Positions 13,584 through 25,088 of a DNA stretch of 64,000 nucleotides are shown here, piece by piece. The first letter of the stretch is position 1. The number at the start of each line of letters is the position of its first letter. The position numbers and the translations under genes were made by a program. The notes under the pieces are model-generated. The model saw nothing but the letters and a program-made list of their open reading frames with translations, was not told the origin of the DNA and made no database searches. Source of the DNA: Viscum album. Taxonomy: Eukaryota; Streptophyta; Magnoliopsida; Santalales; Viscaceae. The DNA is taken from positions 422,722,138-422,786,137 of the forward strand of contig OY728120.1 in NCBI GenBank assembly GCA_963277665.1. The letters are read 5' to 3'.

Positions 13584-13904
13584 AAATAAGTGGGGGTATT
13601 TATCCCTAATAGCATTTTCAGATTCCCACATTGCCTCCTCAACAATGTGGATTTTCCACAAAACCTTTACCTGGTGAATTACCTTATCCCTCAATACGTT
13701 TTCTCTATGGTCAAGAATCTGAACTGGTTGTTCTTCATAAGAGAGATTCTCTTCCAACTGAACTACCTTTGGGCTCAAAACATGAGATGGATCTGGCATA
13801 TACTTTCTCAATATAGAATCATGAAAAAACATTGTGTACCTGGGATAAACATGGAGATAAATCCACTCTATACACAACTGATCCCACTTTCTCCAAAATT
13901 TCAT
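13584..13904 (-). pseudogene. Integrase C-terminus with chromodomain, Tekay type
   Basis: A 107-codon open frame on the minus strand holds the end of pol. Early residues (about 21-42) give FHDSILRKYMPDPSHVLSP, matching the plant chromovirus linker 'FHVSMLRKYVPDPSHVLSPE'. Residues 51-63 read EENLSYEEQPVQI, and the last 50 residues (13,584-13,736) carry QVKVLWKIHIVEEAMWESE and end DKYPHLF. This corresponds to the chromodomain-like tail thought to direct chromoviruses to particular chromatin. The tail itself is open and ends at a natural stop, just 37 bases from the polypurine tract. Upstream, the GPY/F part is in another frame, so the domain is cut off from the integrase core. Confidence 0.85.
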
Positions 13905-14900
13905 AATGTCTAATGAACCTTAGACTCAACTTTCCATTCTTACCAAAATGCATCACACTTTTCAATGAAGAATCTTTGAGAAAGACATGATCACCTACCT
14001 CAAAGGAAAGATCCTTCCTCTAGTTATCTGCATAACTTTTCTATCTGCTCTGAGATATTCTCATGTGCTTCTGAATCAACAGAACATTCTATATCATCTC
14101 TACTACAAATTATGGTCCCATCATCTTCCATTCACCTACTTCATCCCAAAAATCTAGAGTTCGACAACACTTTCCATATAATACCTCAAATGGAGCCATC
14201 TGTATACTGGAATGAAAACTGTTATTATAAGAAAATTCAACCAAAGAAATATGTTGGTCTGAACTTCCCTAATAATCCATCGAGCAATCACATAACATAT
14301 CCTTCAATGTCTGAATTGTCCATTCTCACTGCCCATCTGATTGAGGATGAAAATCTATACTAAAATTTAATTTAGTACCCAATCACTTCTGAATGCCTTT
14401 ACAAAATTTAGATGTAAACCTGGGATCACGATCAGATACAATGGAGAGGGGAACTCCATGCAACCTTCCTATCTCATTAACATACAACTGAGCAAGTTGA
14501 TCTAAAGACCAAGTATCTCTAATAGGAAGGAAATGAACAGATTTAGTCAATCGGTCAACTATAAACCAGATTTCATTATTACCTCGATATGTCTTTGGTA
14601 ATCCCACAACAAAGTCCAGGGAAATATTTTACCATTTCCACCCTGGCACCAGTAAAGATAGAAGCATTCCTTTCGGTAATTTTTTCTTTGATTTAACCTG
14701 CTGACAAGTCAAACACTTCAATGTAAAATCAACAATATCTCTTTTCATTCCATCCCACCAGTAATACTCCTGAAGAACTCAGTACATCTTAGTACTACCA
14801 GGATGAACTAAAAATGGGGAACTGTGAGCTTCACATAACAACACATTCTTCAATAGTGAATCACAAGGCACACATAATCTCTTTCCAAATCTCAAAACAC
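13905..14900 (-). pseudogene. Integrase (zinc finger and catalytic core), Tekay type
   Basis: The N-terminal HHCC finger lies at about 14,690-14,850 on the minus strand: EAHSSPFLVHPGSTKMY supplies the two His and KCLTCQQVK the two Cys, with WWDGMKRDI between them. The core is open at 14,383-14,607 as [21 protein letters not shown], then [32 protein letters not shown] contains the second catalytic Asp. The following segment, in the same frame after a stop, resembles FHPQSDGQ.EWTIQTL and keeps the Glu. Stops interrupt the finger-core linker (near 14,770), the segment before GLPKT and the region after the second Asp. The core aligns throughout with plant chromoviruses; as it stands it cannot make an integrase. 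Confidence 0.88.
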
Positions 14901-14958
14901 AATCATTTTCAACGTTAAAATCAGGTAACTTACCCTTCTGAACTAACACAACCTTTTT

Positions 14959-15475
14959 CTACAACTCAATGTCTTCCTTCTGCGCTTGCTTAATTCTGTC
15001 TGATAGAGATGATTTCACTAACACCTGAAACAAAAGAAAACAATTTCCTGCAACAAAAACTTCTATGCCAATGTTCATAAAATCAAAAACCAAAGGATCT
15101 CGTTCCAAACGTAGAATGGTTAATAAAGTAGTACTTTTTTGAATCAAAGCATCATCCACTTTATTTGCTATTCCTGGATGGTAATGTATCGTGAAATAAT
15201 AATCCTTGATTAATTCCAACTAGCTCCTCTGTCTCATGTTCAATTCATTCTGAGTGAAAATATACTTCAAACTTTTGTGATTAGTATATATTTCACACTT
15301 CACTCCATACAAATGATGCCTCCATATTTTTAAAGAAAAAACAACTGAATCTAATTCCAAATCATGTGAATGGTAATTTAACTCACGTGGTTTCAACTGA
15401 GGTGAAACGTAAGCAATTACTTGGTAATTTTTCATTAGGACACAACCAAGTCCTTTCAATGAAGCATCATTGTAG
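14959..15475 (-). pseudogene. RNase H domain, Tekay type
   Basis: Minus strand. [14 protein letters not shown] at the start gives the first catalytic Asp. It is followed by [23 protein letters not shown], with the catalytic Glu, and then IWRHHLYGV. The block that is normally TDHKSLKY reads TNHKSLKY, so the third catalytic Asp is Asn. A TAG at 15,220-15,222 falls where the family has Trp (RQRRWLELI reads RQRS, stop, LELI). The frame then continues to 14,959 with DYYFTIHYHPGIANKVDDAL. The domain is therefore both truncated and missing a metal-binding residue. Confidence 0.88.
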
Positions 15476-15599
15476 ATAAAAAACTAACCATTTCTTTAAG
15501 ATAGTGCCAAAACTAGAGCATTCACCAATCTTCTTTTCAATTCCTGAAAACAATCATCACATTCATTTGTCCAGATGAACATAACACCTTTTCGAGTAA

Positions 15600-16500
15600 A
15601 CTATGTCATTGGACTAGATAACCATGAAATGTTTCAACAAACCTCTATCAATGACCTTCCAAACCAAGAAAACTACATATCTGAGTTATATTTGTGGGTC
15701 TTGGCCATTCTTCAACAAGTTTCGTTTTAGCAGGATCAATAGTTATGCCATATTTTGAAACAATATGACCAAGGAAAGAAATTTTTTGTATCCAAAACTC
15801 ACACATGCTGAATTTCCCATATAGTTTATTTTATTTTAAGGGATTCAATACAACCCTTAAATGACTTTCATGTTCCTCTTTACTTTTGAATAAACCAAAA
15901 TATCATCAATGAACACAACCACAAACTTATCAAAGAACTCACGGAAAATTCTATTCATAAGATCCATGAATACAGTAGGTGCATTGGTTAACCCAAAAGG
16001 CATAACTACAAATTCATAATGGCCATATCTAGTACGAAACACAGTCTTTGTAACGTCTTATTCCTTTAGTTTCAACTGATGGTACCTCGACCTCAAGTCA
16101 ATCTTTGAAAAATATTGACCTCCCTGGAGCTGATCAAACAAATCGTCGATATGAGGAAAAGGATACTTATTCTTAAAAGTGATGTTATTCAATGCTCTAT
16201 AATCAATTAAAAGTCTCATTTAACCTTCTTTATTTTTAAAAAACAAGACGTGAGCACCCCATGGTAATTTTCTAGGTCGAATGAAACCATTATCTAATAA
16301 CTCCTTAAATTTCATCTTTAACTCTAATAGTTCAATTTGGGCCATTTGATAAGGGGGTTTTGAAATTAGATTAGCATTAGGAACTAATTCAACATTAAAT
16401 TCAACTTCACGATCAGTTATAATACTAGGAAACTCATCAGGAAAAACATCAAGGTACTTGTTTACCAATGGAACATCATTAATCTGAAAAGTTCCTTTTT
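15600..16500 (-). pseudogene. Reverse transcriptase, Tekay type
   Basis: The frame 16,220-16,534 on the minus strand carries the N-terminal fingers: VNKYLDVFPDEFPSII, REVEFNVELVP, ELLDNGFIRPRKLPWGAHVLF. After a stop the same frame resumes with the LLIDYRALN and [13 protein letters not shown] blocks. A third open part at 15,857-16,042 has [21 protein letters not shown] and the catalytic box FIDD at 15,902-15,913 followed by ILVYSK. The thumb region continues degenerately to about 15,600. The two catalytic Asp of the box are intact; the gene is killed by several in-frame stops and by a frameshift after the catalytic box. Confidence 0.9.
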
Positions 16501-16920
16501 TCAACAATATGTGCAAGGTAGCATTCATTTCCATCTTTTACTAGTTTCTCAACATCAGGATATGTTATCAACAGTAAGGGTTCATTTTTGTATACAATCT
16601 GAAAATTATTCTGAAAAGAAACCTCTTTGGCTCTGCAATCAATCTTAGCATGATAAACAGAAAGGCTGTCCATGCCCAAAATAACATCGAACTCTACTAG
16701 AGGAAAAACAATAATGTTTTCATGTAGATTCTTTCCGCACACAAGGATAGGAATGTTCTTATGTTTTCTTTTTATCTCAACATTTCAACCAGTTGTTTTT
16801 ACCATAAGATCAGTATTCATATATTGTGATGGAATTCCCAATTTACTAGAAAACTTCTCATAAATGAAAGAGTGTGTAGACCCTGAATCAAACAACACAT
16901 TGGCATAATCTGAACAAACA
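16500..16920 (-). pseudogene. Aspartic protease, Tekay type
   Basis: The active-site triad DSG is at 16,881-16,889 on the minus strand, within ANVLFDSGSTHSFI. The C-terminal part has PLVEFDVILGMDSLS (about 16,640-16,700), the family's LGMDWLS flap-side block with Trp changed to Ser, followed by YHAKIDC. A TGA at 16,782-16,784 separates the two halves in the same frame. After the protease the frame runs into the RT linker and is lost near 16,500, beside a run of six T, where the continuation is in another frame. The domain is continuous with gag upstream, as in the family's single gag-pol reading frame. Confidence 0.88.
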
Positions 16921-17042
16921 AACAGTGTACCTGATACAACATTATTTGATGTCCCAACATCTGATGAAGTATTTGCAAAGGATTTCTCAACCTCTTTCTG
17001 CTTGTAGACTGGTTTCTTTCCTTCAGTTGAGTTCTTTGTTGG

Positions 17043-18038
17043 ACACTCATTTTCATAATGACTCATTTCATTGCACTTAAAACATTTTGTTGACTGTAAA
17101 TCAATTTTTTTCTTATAATTACCCTTATATTTTTCAGTGCAATTACAAGCCTTATGTCCCATTTTACCACATCGGTAGCACATACTATAATTCAAAATAT
17201 ATCCCCCCGCGTGATTTTTAACACAATTTTCACAAACTGTAAACTTTTGTTTCTTACCATCAGACTTTTTTGAAGAGTTCTTCCCTTTCTCCTGCCACCT
17301 CAACCTCTTATTCTGTTGTTTGTCAAAGAATATTTGATCATCTTCAAACTCTATTTCCACCTTCTCCACACAATGAACATGTTTTTCATCACTTTTGAAC
17401 TCATGGGAAGCTAAATCACTTCAATACTTTGGCTTTAATCCTGAGTAAAAACTATTGATTTTACTAGCAAGATCTCGTATGAAATTTGGAGCATACCTTG
17501 CGAGTCAAGTGAATTTTTCTTCATAAGCAGCCACTAAGTCATCCTCCTACCTCAATTCTAGGAATTATTTTTTCATCCTAAGATGAACCACCTTAGAAAA
17601 ATATTTCTCAAGAAACATACCTTTAAACTCATCCAAATCAATAGAATCAATCTCCTCACTATCCCTAATATTTTTCATCATCAACTACCACCGATCGTCT
17701 TCACCTTAAAAATAGAAAACAACAAGACAAACCTTTTGATGTTCTGAACAACCCATGACATCTAAAATCTTTTCCAGTGCTTTAATCAACCCTTCAGTTA
17801 GCACAGGGTAAGATGATCCCTTGAATAATGGAGGATGTTGCCTCAGGAAATGCTCCACTAATGACATGTTCCTCTATTGTTTGTCTGGATGATCGCGTAA
17901 ATGGATACCACCACCATTTATAGCCTGATTGAAATGTTCCATCGTTACAAAAAACTGTTCAGATCCAATTTCGACCATCTCTGGTTGCTGATTTGGAAGG
18001 TTGTCTTCCTCCTGATGTTGTCCTAACATAGCTTCCAT
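17043..18038 (-). pseudogene. gag with two zinc knuckles, Tekay type
   Basis: The likely start is the ATG at 18,036-18,038 (MEAMLGQHQEEDN), about 150 bases after the primer site. A TAG near 17,871 ends the first segment, after which the reading continues with LRQHPPLFKGSSYPV, a Trp-Trp motif (GEDDRWWLMMKNI) and FLEKYFSKVVHLRMK; this is the capsid region of plant chromovirus gag. The frame from 17,369 is open through two CX2CX4HX4C knuckles: CYRCGKMGHKACNC (17,139-17,180) and CFKCNEMSHYENEC (17,043-17,084). An extra Cys pair (CENC) precedes them, as in Tekay gag. Several capsid stops make the protein unproducible. Confidence 0.88.
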
Positions 18039-18189
18039 GTTTCCTCTATGGAATACTATTCTTGAACATAGAAATATATTAAGCAAAGTAACAAGGTAAT
18101 CTGTAAATTCTATAGATTTCAATATTAACATAAATTGCTTTATGGATTTTAATTTAACAATACCGTAACTCCTAATGTTATATAAACTG

Positions 18190-18202
18190 AACTCTGATAC
18201 CA
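18190..18202 (-). other. Primer binding site, initiator tRNA-Met
   Basis: On the element strand TGGTATCAGAGTT follows the 5' LTR end after a two-base spacer (GT). The first 11 bases match the complement of the plant tRNA-iMet 3' end (TGGTATCAGAGC). Its position defines the right-hand LTR as the 5' LTR and confirms minus-strand orientation. Confidence 0.9.
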
Positions 18203-18204
18203 AC

Positions 18205-21200
18205 TATAAGGACCCGGCCTTAAACATTACATAATATTGAATTAAATGAATAATTCACATGGAGGATCCTTTCAGGTTTAGAGTTTTAAAGAATTAGTCC
18301 ATAGCTATTTCATTTCAAAAAAATTACAAAGTAGACACTTCCACCTAGTATCCATTTTTTTACAACACATGGACTCTTGAAAAAAAGGGTCATGTCTATT
18401 TCCATGTTTAAGACTGAATGAATTTTCCTTTATCCCAACATTGACCCTATTTCAAATTATTTCCAGTGAAGAACTTGTCAAAAACTTGGTATGAGCATAA
18501 AAATCTCAGTAAGTGATACACAAAGAAGTAAAACTGTTAGTTTTTCAAAACAACAAGTAAACCATGAATAATTTAACATAAGTAATAATGTTCATCTTTA
18601 TGATGTAGTAAATACTCTTCAGTGAATAAATGATCATTAAATACCCTTTTATAACCAAAATATTACCATAAAACCCATATAAAGAACACATAACATATAA
18701 AGGTAACTTGGGACATAAACATACATAAATTGAATAACCATACGGTCGACTTCCACACATATCACTAAATGGAATAGCCATATGGCCGACTTCAATACCC
18801 AATGCATTGGAGGTTATTACATAACAACCCCTCCTGGTATTCACGGCACCACCCTTCATTTGGTTTATCACATAACCACCTGTCAAATTTCCAAGTACCA
18901 ATATAAAACCCCAAACATAAAAAAAATATAAAGGAAAGAAAACATTTCCACATATCGATCACAATATATCACTCAAATATATTGACATAAAAAATCCATT
19001 TTTAGAACCATTTTCAATACCAAAAATACGTAAAAAGTGTATAAGGTATATATTTTCTTTTCAAAATATTACAGCTTGTTGAGGAATCCAAAAATCAAAT
19101 AATACTAGCGGCGGCAGAAAAGGTTGTTGTCACCGCATACAGTAAAAGGAACTTTCTTTTTGTCGTTTACTAAAATGCTTCATAGAAAAAGATTCCTTTT
19201 GAATATAATTAAATGTCAACGGGGTTTATACACCATATAAATGAAAGTAATGTATCAATGAAAATATTCCTCAATGAAAGGAGATTGAGACGAAGTCTCT
19301 TACCTCGTGTCCGACTTGACTCGATCATTCCTTAATCTCCTGAATAATAAAATAAATTTAATTTCTAATTTCTTAAGAACCTTTTTCAAGTTTATTATTA
19401 TTTTTTTATTACTTATTACAATGTTATAAACATTATGCAATCATTTAAGTTAATAACGTTCATTTTGTCGATATTTGGTACTTGAGTAAAAAATGAACAC
19501 CTTATATTTACCAGTTCCCCATGTGGTCAATATTACATTATATCCAGAAATACAATCATTATTTAGATATCATATATATCATATATATCATGTATATTCA
19601 TGTATTTATAATATTACATAAAATTTGGAGGTAAGAAATGAAATGCAATGTTCATGGAGACGGTAAGTCGTACGTACGCATGAATGCTACTTTCATTTCT
19701 ATTTCTTATTTTAATGAAAATAAAACATAATGATACATAGATATATTATAATTCCAGTATAATATCATATATAATATCATTAACACTATCCTTTATACAT
19801 CACACATAAAGAATTAATGAGTCACATCACTTTAAGGGGGTGGTAGTCCGCACTTCCTCAAATGAGATTATTCTATTTACCCACTATGGAAACCATAAAG
19901 GCTTGATATAATTGGGAATTACAGAAGCATAATGAAATCATAAACATAATATATATCATATATAAATACAGTTCCATCATAATGTCCACTATGACAAGTG
20001 GTAGGAGATAATCGAACAATCATCGTTTCGTGAGGCGTTAGTTTCCCATCCATAGAAACATTATGTTCTTCACCCATTAGATGGAGGTGTGTGTCTGTGT
20101 AGTTCGAATCCTTATAATAAAAACATCCATATATATTTATTATATTGGTGTTTTTACAGAATAATGAAATAAAAAATAGTTTAGGGGTTAGAGAAGTAAA
20201 ATAAATGAAAGCAATTTAAGAGAAATTGCTACCTTTAATTTAGGAAACTTCATTTGGTTTGAACCAAATGGATTTCTTGAAGTGCCTTCTGCCTAAGGTA
20301 AGGCTTCTAAGAGGAGTAGAGGGACGTTGATAGCTTAATTGGGTAGAGTCTGGACTGGCCAAATGGCTTTGGAGGTGTGTGTAATTGGTTAGTAGTGGTC
20401 TCCATTTATAAGGGGGGGAGGGGCTCTTTAGGAAAGTGTGAAACTATTATTTTTTTGTATAATGATATTCGGTTTATAATGGTCCAAAAAAAATTATATT
20501 CGAAGATAATATTAGTCATGTTCGAATTAAAATCATCTAATCACAATTTTACATGTTTGGTATAATATTTTAATCATTATAATCTTATTTATTTAAATCA
20601 TTTATTAATGAGGTAAATACTGCATCATTATTGTGTCCTAAATAATTTAATTTATATGATGTCTAAAAATTATAAAAAAATTACCATGATATATGAAATA
20701 GTTTTATCATTACAAATAATATTTATATTAGAAAATAGGACTTTTATAACACCATATAAAATTTAATTACTAAAAGATTTTTGTTTATGTCATTTTTGCT
20801 TTTACTTTAAATTAATTAATCTAAATTGTCATTATCACATCCATGTGGATAAAAGGGGTCCAAAAATCGACCCAAAGATGCTCATGGTCGTTAATGACTC
20901 AAACAATATGGTTAGGACATGTGTTAAGGTAATTTTGAATTAGTATATTATTCTTTTAACCTTGAATTACCCTATTTACCTTTAACCGCGGTAAATAAAA
21001 GTCAAAATTTACTATTCACCAAAAATTATTTTCATCTTAATCAACCAAATTTTACTTCTTGATAACAACCATTTATGTTGGGTTTTTGAAATTCAATTCA
21101 CAGATGTGGTAAAATATCATTTAAATGAAGAAGTCATTTTTTTAAGTACCACTAAGTGGTGTCACTATTCACCAAAAATTGATGTTTTTCAGAAAAATAC

Positions 21201-22026
21201 CAAAAATTCATACTAAGAATAATTTGATATTCGAAATTCAAAATTTATGTATATTTTTCAAAATTCAAAACATAGAAGTAGAATAAATTAATTGAAAATT
21301 TAATTCCCATTGTTAAAACAAATAGATTGTTTTTAAGAAACAATAAATATCAAAAGATTGATACTTGTTTTTATCCAATTTCAATGTGAAATTAATTCCA
21401 ATGACCAAAATTGGATTAATAGTAAAAAAATATTTCACTTTATTTTTAAAACCAACAAAAAATATAATCTAACCATATAACTAATTTATATTAAAAGGCA
21501 CTTTTGAATTAAAATACAGTATTTGTCCCTATTCATTAAAAAATGAACTTTATCAGAAAAATACAAAAAAAAATCCCAAAGTAAAAGTTGATGTCCCCAT
21601 TATAAAGAATGTTTATATTTGGTCAATTATAATGTATTAAATTACAAAAACTATATCTAAATAGGGTTCTCCATTAAAAGGCGGCAAATCGTCCTTTTAA
21701 TGTAAATTATGATTAAAATAAGATTCATTCATATTTTAAGCCTTTAAATTTTTATTAGATAAATGTAAATACAATTAAAAATCATGTATAATCATATTGT
21801 AGTTACTTTTCATTCATTCCCACCAATATTATGTCTAGGAGTTAACTACAATTTAAAATAATATTATTATATTATTATTGTGCAATTAAGATTCCAAAGA
21901 AACCCATTGTTGTGTATCAGTTACGCTATCGAACATAGAAACCCTTTTAAAGTAAAATTAATATTTAATTCAAAAATATTAATAAGTATAAAAATATATT
22001 ATTATTATTTTAATTGGGATGTTACA
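18205..22026 (-). repeat. Right LTR (5' LTR) of the Tekay-type element
   Basis: 3,822 bp. On the element strand it runs from TGTAACATCCC to CTTATA and aligns end to end with 9,709-13,532. Same TG...TA termini. It carries the TATA-like site (20,404-20,410), the paired 29-bp units (18,727-18,795) and a CpG-rich motif, GGAGACGGTAAGTCGTACGT, from 19,656. No protein was recognised inside it. Confidence 0.92.
20404..20410 (-). promoter_or_regulatory. TATA-like box in the 5' Tekay-type LTR
   Basis: Minus strand reads CCCCCCTTATAAATGGAGAC, at the same relative place as the site in the other LTR, about 1.62 kb into the LTR. As this is the 5' LTR, it is where transcription of the element would have started if the site was functional. 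Confidence 0.5.
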
Positions 22027-22031
22027 ATTCA
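22027..22031. repeat. Target site duplication ATTCA, right copy
   Basis: Identical to 9,704-9,708. It begins immediately after the LTR terminus GGGATGTTACA. Confidence 0.85.
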
Positions 22032-25000
22032 TCATTGATGGGATCTTTGAAAGTGAATTACACAGGGGAGTTATAGGTTTTTCATGGAATGTTTAACTTT
22101 AGTATGAGTTAATTACATAATATATAGGATTCATGACGCATTATTATTTATTCTACACTAATTTTAGAGTTTATTATGTCATATGGGATTATTTTATAGT
22201 GGAAATTGTACTCAAATATCTTATAAAACTATTTTTTGAATCATTCATACCTATATAGATGGAGGTTTTAATTTGAAATGGTGTAGTGGATGAAGATATT
22301 TTATTGAACTATGTTTTATAATATGTGTTGGAAAATAGATAATTTATATAAATTTTCACTCCTAAAATATGTGGAATATTACTCAATAATTATTTACTCC
22401 ACTGGGTTGGGATATTGGTAAACCAAGTTTGGAGTGTTAGGTGATTCTGAGATTAGATTATTTACCCCCAAGGGTCAAGTTGTAAAGGATCGATGTTTAA
22501 TTGTTGTATCTCATAATTTTTTAATTATATCCACCTATATTTTTGTAAATTTGGGGTCTATGGTGGAAGGAAAAATTGAAGGTAATTGTCTAAATCCATT
22601 TCTGATACATGATATTTATAAGAATGAACATATATTTAAATTATTTCATATGAGGTGTATGGGGGGATTATATGGTTTTAAGAGTGTACAATACATGATG
22701 AAGTAAAATTGGTAATAAAAATGAGTAATTTATGTGCGTGTAATGCTACCAATCCATTGTTGGTTATAGTGGTGTAGAGTCCCCAGGGCTGACATGTAGT
22801 GAAAAATAAGTGTCCATTTGGGTATACATTTTCACACAAAATTATATATTATACCAAGGACCCTATGAGTTGATACCTATGTGAATATGTAATAACATGA
22901 ATCTTAATAGTGGAAAATTAAATGAAGATATTGAATATAGTACCTATCATATGAAAGACATGATTAGTTTTTATAATGATGTCCTTAAAGGTGGAGAACA
23001 TCAATAATTTTAGAATAAGTTTCATTAATAGAATTTTCATTTTATTAGTGTTATGTAATAAGTTATGTGATAATAAGTGTGTGGAAAAAGGTATTTGGAT
23101 TGTAAATGGTCAATATGGTGTATTTGAGAATACTAATGATTCATATTTTTTATCTTATAAACATTTGCAGTAGAATTATTTATTCTCTAAAAAACATTAA
23201 TATTATGGGAATGATCCTAATGCGTACATTTTTAGACTCTCTAAGCCTTTAGAAGAAATATGGTTATGGAAATATAGATAATGATGGGGGTGGTTTCTGG
23301 AGGCCATATCCCTATAAATGGTACAATTATATGTGAAAGGAGATGAAATCATACCATACTAATGTTATTACAGTGATGAATAACCTCTTGTTTCATTATA
23401 TATAAATATATTATTAAATGACATTAATTTTATAAATGTTAATTTATTTTTATTATTGTTAAATTAACCTATATCAATCCCAATTTCATGGATATTTCAT
23501 TAAAAAATCAGAACCTCTCCCTTCTAAGTGTTATGATAACACCTTATAACTATTCACTAACTAATGGCTAGTTGAATACATGCATTGTGCTAACATTCAA
23601 ATTCATTTTCCAGTTATATAGAATCCTAGTGAAGGTGGTTGGGGACATGTGTGGCCTATATGATAAATAAATTTAAAATAATGTTCAGATACAACATCAA
23701 ATAGACAATTTTTAAAATGTGGGCATGATTAATCATCAATGTATTCAAATTGTATATTAAAATAAATAAGGATCATTATCCATCTCTTGGGAACCATATA
23801 TTGTTTAAAAAACATTCAACTAACTATATAGAACCCCCAAACAACCATTTCAATATTTTTTAACCTCTCTATTCAACCATACTCTTCCTAACATATAAAT
23901 AAAATATCCTCAAGGTAATTTAGTTATTATAATCTACAAAACATATTACATTGAACACTATCATTCCAGTTAAACAAATTCTAAATTAAATAAAATAAAA
24001 AATAAGAGGGGTTTACAATATCCACACAATGAACTATTTATCCCTCAAAAATCATACCTAAAGTGACACATTACCCACTCTAAAAATTTATAATTCATTA
24101 CACTTTAAAAAACACATAATTATTATGATAGAAAAACATGAGGTATTGTAACATGGAATTCAAAACAAGTTATCCCAATGAAAATCCAACTCAAAAAACC
24201 TTTTTCATATGACCCCCTTGATTTTTACCTAGCCTCATCCATATGTTAACCATTTAAATATTTTTTAATTCCAAATAAATTTGATGAAAATAATCAATTT
24301 ATAAATATAACCTAGTTTTTATGTAATTTTCATATAATATTAGTCATCATTGAGTGATACCTATGTAATGTTCTATATCATGTATTCCCACCTTATGATA
24401 CACCTCACTAAATGAATTATATTAATTATAAATAGTTATAAAAAGTATTACCAAGACATTAATCATGAAAAACACCTCGATTTAAACATAGATAGTCAAT
24501 TTTGAATATAGATCATAGCACCTCAACCAAAAATTTAAAAATTAATTTTCATTTCATGAATAATATTTCAAAAAAATGTTTAATGGATTTCCATTAATAA
24601 ATACACATATATAAATTCAATTAAAAAATATTCAATACATTACACAAATAGAACTATTTTTCCATAAAAAATTTCTATCCAAATTATTTTTAGAAAAATA
24701 ACCTTTCTATTTCTAACAAAATTTTCCCAATTTAAATTTTGTAATTTTATTTCAATTCATAAAAAAAATTTAATCCCTTCATTAGATATAACAGAATTTT
24801 CATTTCATAACCATTTATTTAATTTTAAATATTAATTCATATAAAAATGGTCAATATCCAACATCTATGTCACATTCATGAAAATAATCGTTAAAAAGAA
24901 TTATAATTTTTTTTACCATATTCCTTTTATAAGAATCAATTACTTTTAGAATAACTATAGAAACAATAAAATGTGTTAGCCTAAAATATCATCAATATTG

Positions 25001-25070
25001 AATATTTGAACATCATTTAGATAAAAATTGATAAGTTATGTATAAATACATATTTACGTTGCCAGAAAAT
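22032..25070. other. Anonymous AT-rich intergenic DNA
   Basis: Right flank of the Tekay-type insertion up to the probable start of the Tat-type element. An open + frame at 22,434-22,706 (90 codons) and one at 22,976-23,173 show no recognisable family. I see no terminal repeats, RNA gene or domain. Confidence 0.45.
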
Positions 25071-25088
25071 GAAGATTTGGTTACTAAC

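Larger units (their letters stand above)
9709..22026 (-). mobile_element. Tekay-type Ty3/gypsy chromovirus, structurally complete but coding-dead
   Basis: A 12.3-kb LTR retrotransposon transcribed right to left. It has two LTRs of about 3.82 kb (right one is the 5' LTR), a tRNA-iMet primer site, a polypurine tract, a 5-bp target duplication, and an internal region of about 4.67 kb with gag, protease, RT, RNase H, integrase and a chromodomain-like C-terminus. The domain order (integrase last) fixes Ty3/gypsy. The C-terminal protein ending in KYPHLF, the long LTRs and the gag zinc-knuckle layout point to the Tekay (Del) clade of plant chromoviruses. All domains carry stops or frameshifts, so the copy is non-autonomous. 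In the first 150 bases of the LTR pair I count about seven differences, so the insertion is old, but far younger than the Tat-type element further right. Confidence 0.93.

Noticed and set aside
13590..13913. Plus-strand open frame of 107 codons
   Set aside because: Shadow of the chromodomain frame on the opposite strand at 13,584-13,904, which has clear family similarity.
25084..25088. CTAAC before the Tat-type 5' LTR as a target duplication
   Set aside because: The bases after the 3' LTR (ATTAA) do not match, and the LTR boundary is uncertain, so no duplication is claimed.
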